DNA of 64,000 nt from Eriocheir sinensis. Taxonomy: Eukaryota > Arthropoda > Malacostraca > Decapoda > Varunidae. Where the stretch lies: the NCBI RefSeq assembly GCF_024679095.1, contig NW_026111183.1, positions 2,501 to 66,500 of the forward strand, written 5' to 3'. The notes under the pieces are model-generated. The model had not been told where the DNA came from, made no database searches, and was given only the letters and a program-made list of their open reading frames with translations. The position numbers and the translations under genes are program-made. Positions 55,960 to 64,000 of the stretch are shown here, one piece after another. Numbering within the stretch: position 1 is the stretch's first letter; the number at the start of each line of letters is the position of its first letter.

Positions 55960-56155
55960 CATAGGTACTAAGAAGCCTTTTTATTAATTAAGATTTGAAC
56001 AATCTTATATTCTCATCAGTGTTGCGGCAGGTCATTCCAGATTTTAGCTCCTCTTGATAGGATGCTCTGTTTGGCATGTGATGTCCTGGACAATGGTATT
56101 AATAAGCCATGAAGTCTCCGGGTAACGTTGCCGGGCATTGCTGTAAAGCCAGAGT
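55960..56155 (-). pseudogene. LINE 3' end fragment, third family
   Basis: The minus strand reads TRRLHGLLIPLSRTSHAKQS, then ILSRGAKIWNDLPQ and, after a small shift, ENIRLFKS. The SRGAKIWNDLP block followed by a Phe-containing helix is typical of LINE C-termini. The upstream boundary coincides with the GA tract at 56,158. Confidence 0.6.
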
Positions 56156-56156
56156 C

Positions 56157-56157
<1 letters not shown>

Positions 56158-56235
<78 letters not shown>
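56158..56235. repeat. (GA)n microsatellite
   Basis: Thirty-nine GA units. Confidence 0.97.
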
Positions 56236-56240
<5 letters not shown>

Positions 56241-56887
56241 CGCTATGTAGTACGGTTCTTATGGGCCAAACAAAGTCTTTCGCTCCACCAGACGTGATGC
56301 AAGTGTGGACATGGCCTTATCTTACGAAATTTAGGGCACTGATGTCAGAAATCACTCGTCCAAGCATCCTTCTCCTGTCAGTGAGGCGCTATACGACAAC
56401 ATATGCGTGGACAGCCTTGGCTTGAGTTTTAAATTTTCCGCAAAAAAAAAAAATGTTAAGCATTTAATGACCAAATATACTCCTTAAATAATTCACAAAG
56501 TGTTTTTGAAGTAATTTAGTTATTTTATATGCAATCTATTGCCAAACATTCATGATTTAATCCTCATTTATATATTTTTTTCTTTATTCTACAAATTTGT
56601 TTACCAATAACACGATTTAAAGAAAACGTAAATAGCGAAGAAAACGTATTTTAAGGATAGACTCGTATTGAAAACTCGTGTTGAAGCGCAGCGACTGTTT
56701 ACATAATACATATCTGCCTCAATGACGACGCAAAGGCTGTCTGTGAGTAATAGCAGTATTTGTCAATATATGTGTGGATAGCTCAGACTTTAGCTATCAA
56801 TTTAATGCTTATTATTTACCGGCAGTTTAAGAGAACATCATGTAGCTATCTGGCAACTTACAGTAGAGCAAGACCTTTAATTTAGCA
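56236..56887. other. Unassigned AT-rich sequence
   Basis: No gene recognised. Confidence 0.4.
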
Positions 56888-57010
<123 letters not shown>

Positions 57011-57049
57011 CAGTTAAGGTGATATTTCAGGGGCATAAAGAAAAATATA

Positions 57050-59318
57050 TATATATAAAAAAAGCCCGACACTCACTGCTCCTGAATAGAGATCAAAGGA
57101 GTGTCCAAAAAAAAAAGGTCAATTTCGGGAGGAGAGGTGTCCTGATACCCTCCTCTTGAAAGAGTTCAAGTCGTAGGCAGGAGGAAATACAGATGAGGGA
57201 AGATTGTTCCAGAGTTTACCAGCGTGAGGGCTGAAAGAGTGAAGATACAGGTTCACTCTTGCATAAGGGGTTTGGACAGTATAGGGATGAGCATGAGTGG
57301 AAAGTCGTGTGCAGCGGGGCCACGGGAGGGGAGGAGGCATGCAGTTAGCAAGTTCAAAAGAGCAGTCAGAGTGAAAAAATCGACAGAAGATAGAAAGAGA
57401 GGCAACATGGCGGCGGAATTTGAGAGGTAGAAGACTATCTGTATGAGGAGGAGAGTTGATGAGACGAAGAGCCTTTGACTCCACTCTGTCAAGGAGAGCT
57501 GTGTGAGTGGACGCCCCCCACACATGAGATGCATACTCCATACGAGGACGGACAAGGCTCCTGTAAATTGATAGCAACTGTGGGGGGGAGAAGAACTGGC
57601 GGAGACGGTACAGAACGCCCAGCCTAGCGGAAGCTGATTTAGTAAGAGATGAGATATAAAGATTCCAGTTGAGATTCTGAGTTCAGGATAGACCGAGAAT
57701 GTTTAGTGTTGAAGAAGGTGATAGCTGAGTGTTGTCGAAGAATAGAGGATAGTTGTTTGGAAGATTGTGTCGAGTGGATAGGTTGGGGAACTGTGTTTTT
57801 GAGGCGTTGAAGGACACCACGTTCCTCTTGCCCCAATCGGAAATAATAGTAAAGTCTGAGGCTAAGCGTTCTGTTGCCTCCAGCCTTGAATCGTTAAGTT
57901 CCTGTGGAGTGGGTCTTCTATTAAAAGAAGTTGAGTAATGCAGAGTAGAGAAAAAAAGGTTTTGGCATTTTCTATTCATGAAAGAGTTTTTGGTTAGTCG
58001 GAGAATAGATTGGGCACGATTCCGGGCAGAAATGTAAAGTTAATGGTTAGCATTAGTTCGAAGGCTTGTGAGCTGCCTCTGTATCACTGACAGCACGAGA
58101 AGAAGCGTGATTAAACCAAGACTTTTTAGCGTTAGGAGTAGAGAAAGTACGTGGAATGTATGCCTCCATTCCAGAGAAAATCGCCTGTGATGCGCTGAGC
58201 ACACACAGCGGGGTCTCGCTCCTGGAAGCAATAATCATTCCATGGGAACTAGGAAAAGTACATCCTCAGGTCGTCCCACCGAGCTGAAGCAAAATGCCGG
58301 AAGCATCGCCTCTTCGGTGGGTCCAGAGGGTGTACAGAAATGAAAGGACAGAATACAGAAATAAGGTTGTGATCGGAGGAACCCAACGGAGAGAACAGTT
58401 TGAATGAGTAAGCTGAAGGGTTTGAGGTAAGGAAGAGGTCTAGAATGTTGGGCCTGTCTCCAAGACGGTCGGGAATACGTGTAGGGTGCTGGACCAACTG
58501 CTCTAGATCGTTGAGGATAGCAAAGTTGTAGGCTTGATCACCAGGCTGGTCAGTGAAAGAGGATGAAAGCCAAAGCTGGTGGTGAACATTGAAATCTCCT
58601 AGGATGGAGATTTCAGCGAAGGGAGAGTGGGTCAAGATGTGCTTCACTTAAGTGTTAAAGTAGTCAAAGAATTTCACATAGTCAGTAGTGTTAAGTGAGA
58701 GATAAACAGCATAAATGTATTTAGTAATAGAATGGCAATGAAGTCTCAGCCAGACGGTGGAAAATTCTGAAGAATCAAGGTTGTGGGCACGAGAGCAAGT
58801 GATGTCGTTGCGCACGTAGGCGCATCATCCAGCTTTGGATTGAAATTTAGGATAGAGATAGTAGGAGGGAACAGAGTAGAGATTGCTGTCAGTAGCCTCA
58901 GAAACATGTGTTTCGGTGAGGAAGAGAAGGTGAGGTTTGAAGGAGGAGATGGTGTTCCACAGAATGAAAATTAGAACGAAGATCGCGAATGTTGCAGAAA
59001 TGAATAAGAAAGAGGTTCGAGGAGTTATCAAGACACCTCTCAGGTCTGCAGTCAGAAGGGAGTACCACCTGGGGAATTTGTGGACCCCTTCCCGGGCAGG
59101 GACTCCTAGGTAAGGTGAAGGTACGCCATTTTGAAATTTGAATCTTGGGAAAATGTGTATGTGTTGTGTAAATGTAGTGTGGTGTGGATGAGAGAGGATG
59201 TTCTTAGAGAGCATGCTGAACTACTCTCTGCTGTTGGTGAGACAATAGGGAAACGGTTAGTGAGGACATGGGAAGGGTGTTTGGAGGGCTTCAGCTCCCT
59301 TCTCACCTCCCATATAAA
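57050..59318 (-). pseudogene. Jockey-like LINE, inverted copy with RT palm deleted
   Basis: Same family as 43.5-46.8 kb. The minus strand starts near TATGGGAGGTGAGAAGGG (59,312), contains endonuclease blocks (FLTETHVS near 58,920, [14 protein letters not shown] near 58,600, [10 protein letters not shown] near 58,375) and the linker with [12 protein letters not shown]. At about 57,950-57,975 the linker motif MNRKCQNLF is joined directly to TLHYSTSFNRR, the sequence just after YADD. The RT fingers and palm, about 0.9-1 kb, are therefore missing. The thumb and C-terminal domain continue to TTGA/AATT near 57,119, followed by the 3' UTR to about 57,055. Several stops and frame changes are also present. 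Confidence 0.9.
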
Positions 59319-59346
59319 TATCTGTAGCAACTTGCTACAGATATTT
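59316..59346. repeat. Perfect 15-bp palindrome arms at the LINE 5' end
   Basis: AAATATCTGTAGCAA is followed, after one C, by its exact reverse complement. It touches the 5' end of the inverted LINE copy. Confidence 0.9.
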
Positions 59347-59501
59347 TTCAGTATTTCATGGCGGCCATTTTGTTTTTGGTGCACACCGAATTATCATCCA
59401 GATTTGGTTGGGGTCAACCTCTTATTTCATTTACTATATATCAAAGTGTACATGGATCTGTTGCTTTATCACAATTTGATCAATGCATTTGCTTAAAAGC
59501 T

Positions 59502-60591
<1,090 letters not shown>

Positions 60592-60673
60592 CCATGTCAC
60601 ACTGGGCGGTTTCGCCGTGCGGCAGCGCTAACTTCAAGGTTGTTTGTGTCCTTGAGGCAGAGGAATTACTTAA

Positions 60674-60853
60674 CCCGGTAGCAGCGACGGGCCAAATTTA
60701 TGCCATGATATAAACCCCCCAAAATAGATGATACATAATCTGATCACAAATGCTTGGATATATATTATGAAATGGTTTGTGTGAGGGGTGAATTTTTCTC
60801 TTTTTTATCGCTTGGGGGGACCATTAAGAAACATGATCCCCGCTGCTACCGGG
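60674..60853. mobile_element. piggyBac-type MITE, 180 bp, TTAA flanked
   Basis: TTAA at 60,670-60,673 and 60,854-60,857 flank a segment beginning CCCGGTAGCAGCG and ending with its inverse CGCTGCTACCGGG. CCC/GGG termini with TTAA duplication are diagnostic of piggyBac-type mobilisation. There is no coding capacity. Confidence 0.9.
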
Positions 60854-60949
60854 TTAAAGAGTCCACATGTCTAAGAAATTGTGTTCACCCATTTCATGCT
60901 GAGAGGGAAACAAGTGAAAAGTTTGAGAAGTTTTATGAGAATAGGGGGT

Positions 60950-61610
60950 GTTAGTGAGCTCTGATCTTGGTCCAAAGGCACAATGCATTCAAGCTAGAAA
61001 TCGAGCAAACAGGGTACTGGGTTTTATTTCAAGGAGCGTAACCAACAGAAGCGCTGAAGTCTTCCTCAAATTATATGTATCATTAGTTAGACCTCATCTT
61101 GATTACGCTGTTCAGTTATGGTCACCTTACTATAGAATGGATATCAAAATGTTAGACTCGATGCAGAGAAGGATGACTATGATGATTCAAGGGTTACGAG
61201 ACTTGCCATACAAGGAAAGACTGAAACAGTTAAGCTTGCATTCTCTTGAAAGGCGAAGGGTGCGTGATCGAGGTTTATAAATGGATGAAGGGCTTTAATA
61301 AGGGGGATATTAATAAGGTTCTGTTGGGAAGAGAACCGGGTAGAACACGTAGTAATGGGTATAAACTGGATAGATTCAGATTCAACAGGGACATAGACAA
61401 AAATTGGTTTACTTAAAGTGGTAGATGAGAGGAACAGGCTGAGCAGTCATGTGATGAGTGCCAATACAACTGTCGCATTAAAAAAAAAATAGATTAGATA
61501 AATTCATGGACAGTGATATCAGGTGGGGTTAGATTCACGGGAGCTTAGGTTCAAAGGAGCTGCCTTGTACAGGCCTACCGGCCTCTTGCAGACTCTTACG
61601 TTCTTATGTT
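60950..61610 (+). pseudogene. CR1-like LINE 3' end (CR1-C family)
   Basis: It starts at VSSDLGPKAQCIQARNRANR and runs through LVRPHLDYAVQLWSPYYRMD, LHSLERRRVR (small deletion after it near 61,268), the NWFT...VVDERNRLS block and the 3' UTR ending CTTACGTTCTTATG (61,597-61,610). Amino-acid spelling is close to CR1-C at 37.3-37.8 kb, so it supplies the 3' end lost in that copy. An A10 run at 61,481-61,490 breaks the frame. Confidence 0.9.
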
Positions 61611-61770
61611 TTGAATTACCGAATGGCCAAGGTTTCATTTGATAAATTGCTGCTAGTTCTAAGGCCTCACATCTCCAAACAAAACACAGAGTTCAGGAGG
61701 GCAATATCTGCCGAGGAAAGATTGACAATTACACTAATTGAACTAACAAATCAACGTCAAACATGGTGGT
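61611..61770 (+). pseudogene. HARBI1-like transposase N-terminal fragment
   Basis: It reads NYRMAKVSFDKLLLVLRPHI, then KQNTEFRRAISAEERLTITL, the helical N-terminal region that precedes the nuclease domain in Harbinger transposases. It is cut off by the LINE on the left and by the terminal arm on the right; no catalytic residue is present. Confidence 0.75.
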
Positions 61771-61959
61771 CGACCACGCGGCGGAACCGCCCTGTGTGAC
61801 CACGTGCATTAAACTGTGTGTTGTGTCCTCAATCGCGGTGGGCAGCGGCAGCGCGGCAGGGTGGTTCTGCCGCAGCATGCTGCGGTGTTGGGCGGCTGCC
61901 GCGTGGTACCGCGAGGCAAAACCGCCCAGTGTGACACCTGCCTTAGTAAGAGATCTATT

Positions 61960-62007
61960 CTCGCATCATCAACATCATCATCGTCATCATCATCATCGTC
62001 ATCAAAC
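61960..62007. repeat. (CAT)n microsatellite
   Basis: Imperfect CAT/CGT triplets just beyond the DNA transposon terminus. Confidence 0.9.
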
Positions 62008-62124
62008 ATGAAGGGTCTATTTGTCTAGTTAACTCCTTCCTTGCTGTTGACGTCTCGGAGGCTCAGATCTCTCCCTAACTCGCAGGAATGTTGTTATCCC
62101 CTCAAATTATACTGAATTTCCAAT

Positions 62125-62127
<3 letters not shown>

Positions 62128-62178
<51 letters not shown>

Positions 62179-62450
62179 GTAGAGCGTCTGGCTTACAACC
62201 AGAAGGACCGGGCTTCAATTCCAAGGCCGGGTGAAGATAAGTTGGGTTTATCTTCCTCCACGTGTAGCCCCTGTTCACCTAGCACTTAGTAGGTACGCGA
62301 CGTCAGGCAAGGAGTTATGACCTCGTCGTCGTGGTGTGCTGTGTGAGTGGTCTCTGTCCTACCCAAAGATCGGTACTACGAGCTCTGTGCTCTTCCGTAG
62401 GGGAACGGCTGGCTGTCTCGAAAGAGACCCGCAGCAGACCAAAAGGTGAA

Positions 62451-62489
<39 letters not shown>
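62128..62489 (+). mobile_element. tRNA-Val-like SINE bracketed by (CA)n
   Basis: After (CA)n (62,128-62,176), GGGTAGAGCGTCTGGCTTAC is a tRNA D-arm/anticodon-arm region: stem TCTGG/CCAGA closes a 7-base loop CTTACAA with anticodon TAC. CTTCAATTCCAAGGCCGG is the T-arm/B box. The acceptor stem is replaced by CA repeats, so it is a SINE, not a tRNA gene. The body continues to about 62,450 and ends in another (CA)n (62,452-62,489). Confidence 0.82.
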
Positions 62490-62491
<2 letters not shown>

Positions 62492-62640
62492 GGCAAATTA
62501 ATTCACAAGATGTAGAACAAGTATTCTGTGAGTGGGGACATCCATAACTCGACTGGTTACCGACTTTGTACTTATGTACGCGAAAGTTAAGTGAATATAA
62601 TTAAATAAATGGTTTAATTAAAGTATACTAGTCAATACAT

Positions 62641-62779
62641 AGGGTAACATTCTTAAACATTTCGGTACCCAAGCATACATACACATTTGACAAGGCTTTT
62701 GTTGGAGTTTTTGGGCCTTTCCCGAGGTACTTTTATGACCCTGGTGGTGGTCTGTCTCTTGTACCATAATGGTGAAAAA
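62641..62779 (-). repeat. Dispersed repeat R, copy 3
   Basis: The minus strand shows ACCACCACCAGGGTCATAAA, AGTACCTCGGGAAAGG, AACAAAAGCCTTGTCAAATG, TGTATGTATG and TACCGAAATGTTTAAGAATG in the standard order. The TG run is short. Confidence 0.85.
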
Positions 62780-62807
62780 AACAATACTTAAACATATCGG
62801 CGACCAA

Positions 62808-62875
<68 letters not shown>

Positions 62876-62968
62876 TCACCAAAGCTTTCGTAGGAGTTTT
62901 GGGCATTTCTGCAGGTACGTTTATGACCCTGGTGGTAGCTTGAGCCTTTTGTACAGGCACTCATGAAA
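62780..62968 (-). repeat. Dispersed repeat R, copy 4, with expanded (CA)n
   Basis: Same order of landmarks, but the short TG run is replaced by a 63-bp CA/TG tract (62,811-62,874). The repeat continues beyond it with GTCGCCGATATGTTTAAGTA, so the microsatellite sits inside the repeat. Confidence 0.85.
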
Positions 62969-63367
62969 CCTGATCAATCTCCTTTTCGGCCTTTGGAAAC
63001 AGTTGACGTGGGAGGCGGAGGCGGCTGAGAGTACTGAGCCTAGTCCTTGCTACACAACTTGAGACTTGTAGGGAAAGAATCAAAGTCTCGCAAGGAAGAA
63101 CTAAAGAAGAGAAAAGGAATACATATATAGACAAAAACATACACTGTTATCAAGGAATACACTCGAATGAAGCTCCCGCACTAACCCTTTAAGGTAGACT
63201 CGCTGCTGTATCCGACGCACCATCAAAGAGATTCCAAAGTCGTTTAGAGATAATAACCAAAATCCAGTTAGGGAAGTTCCGGGGGCGGAGTCGTGTACAG
63301 AGCCATAATGGTAAATACAAGGCTCTCCAGACGGACGTGGCGCGCTCCAGTATGATTTAGCGTTTTC
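62969..63367. other. Unassigned spacer
   Basis: No gene recognised. Confidence 0.4.
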
Positions 63368-64000
63368 TAATTCTTCCTGTGACTTCTGGCATCTACCCAA
63401 AACATCTCCAACTTCACTTCTTCATCTTTTCCTCCTCTCCTTAGTCCTGACGGCAGCACCGCCGTCTCATCTATCTCTAAGGCTGAACTCTTCTCTCAGA
63501 TTTTCTCTAAAAACTCCACTCAGGACGATTCTGGGCATATTCCTCCTACTCATTCTCCCTCTCACTCCTTGAAGTCTGTTATTAAGATTCTTAGGAATGA
63601 TGTTTTCTATGCCCTCTCTGGCCTCAATCCTAAGAAGGGTCATGGACCTGATGGAGTGCCTCCTATTGTCCTTAAAAACTGTGCTTCCGTGCTGACACCC
63701 TGCCTGGTCAAACTCTTTCGCCTCTGCCTATCAGTATCAACCTTTCCTTCCTGCTGGAAGTATACCTTCATACAGCCTGTGCCTAAGAAGGGTGAATGTT
63801 CCAATCCTCAAACTACCGTCCTATGGCTTTGCTTTCTTGTCTATTTAAAGATTTTGAACCAATACTTAACTGGAAGATTCAAAAGCACCTTTCCACTTCT
63901 GACCTTCTATCTGATCGCCAGAATGGGTTCCTCAAGGGGCGTTCTACTGGTGATAGCCTTGCCTTCCTAACTGACTATTGGTCATCCACTCTTAGCTATT
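63368..64000 (+). pseudogene. Jockey-like LINE fragment running off the window
   Basis: It starts near SSCDFWHL (63,375) in the linker and continues with SPDGSTAVSSISKAELFSQI, DVFYALSGLNPKKGHGPDGV, VKLFRLCLSVSTFPSCWKY and, after a one-base loss near 63,806, SNYRPMALLSCLFK. It reaches GRSTGDSLAFLTD before the edge. Same family as the copies at 5.4, 43.5, 54.3 and 57-59 kb. Confidence 0.88.

Larger units (their letters stand above)
60592..61945 (+). mobile_element. Remains of a Harbinger-like DNA transposon (third in the window)
   Basis: The left part has TGTCACACTGGGCGGTTTCG (60,597-60,616); the inverse of TGTCACACTGGGCGGTTTTG ends at about 61,938, followed by a GC-rich palindromic arm (61,770-61,945). 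Just inside the right arm is a HARBI1-like N-terminal fragment. The interior is interrupted by a piggyBac-type MITE and a CR1-like LINE 3' end. No clean target duplication is seen, so the exact ends are uncertain. Confidence 0.6.

Noticed and set aside
62165..62240. Possible tRNA-Val gene
   Set aside because: Anticodon and T arms are recognisable but the acceptor stem is missing and the sequence continues into a non-tRNA body; it is a SINE head.

Overview
The window looks like repeat-rich intergenic DNA from an arthropod, most probably a decapod crustacean. This is inferred from CR1-like and Jockey/I-like LINEs, tRNA-derived SINEs, Harbinger and piggyBac-type DNA transposons, degenerate TTAGG-like (arthropod telomere type) tracts and very many long GT/GA/CA/TA microsatellites. 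No bacterial or plasmid features are present. Only one stretch resembles a cellular protein gene: a J-domain protein on the minus strand at 10,957-12,087, interrupted by one in-frame TAG.

Layout. 1-5.4 kb: a CR1-like LINE tail, a long-TIR foldback element (1106-1921), a 1.45-kb Harbinger-type non-autonomous element (3215-4667) and a diverged tandem repeat. 5.4-6.5 kb: two LINE 3' ends joined at a GA microsatellite. 6.5-13.7 kb: two CCTAA/GA mosaic blocks bracket a 3.4-kb minisatellite of 31-bp units and the J-domain gene. 15.9-21.6 kb: a complete LTR element on the minus strand with near-identical 1236-bp LTRs, a GTAC target duplication, a decayed interior with an integrase C-terminal remnant and an Env-like reading frame ending inside the 3' LTR. 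21.9-25.9 kb: a nearly full-length CR1-like LINE (minus). 29.5-30.4 kb: an inverted repeat. 31.6-32.2 and 38.5-39.3 kb: two satellites. 32.7-37.8 kb: a second nearly full-length CR1-like LINE (plus). 41.5-51.5 kb: a 9.9-kb Harbinger transposon with exact CTG target duplication, a decayed HARBI1-type nuclease gene, a split Myb/SANT-like gene on the other strand, and a nested Jockey-like LINE. 52.9-64 kb: more SINEs, four further LINE fragments, a TTAA-flanked piggyBac-type MITE and the remains of another Harbinger-like element.

Most notable: both CR1-like elements carry a canonical -1 ribosomal frameshift heptamer in the correct phase near the end of ORF1 (T TTT TTA at 35,052; A AAA AAC at 24,936, minus). 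In both, ORF2 is open only in the -1 frame and has no usable start codon before the endonuclease domain. This suggests that ORF1 (an SGNH-esterase protein) and ORF2 (endonuclease plus reverse transcriptase) are expressed as a frameshift fusion. All assignments come from reading the sequence; no database search was run.
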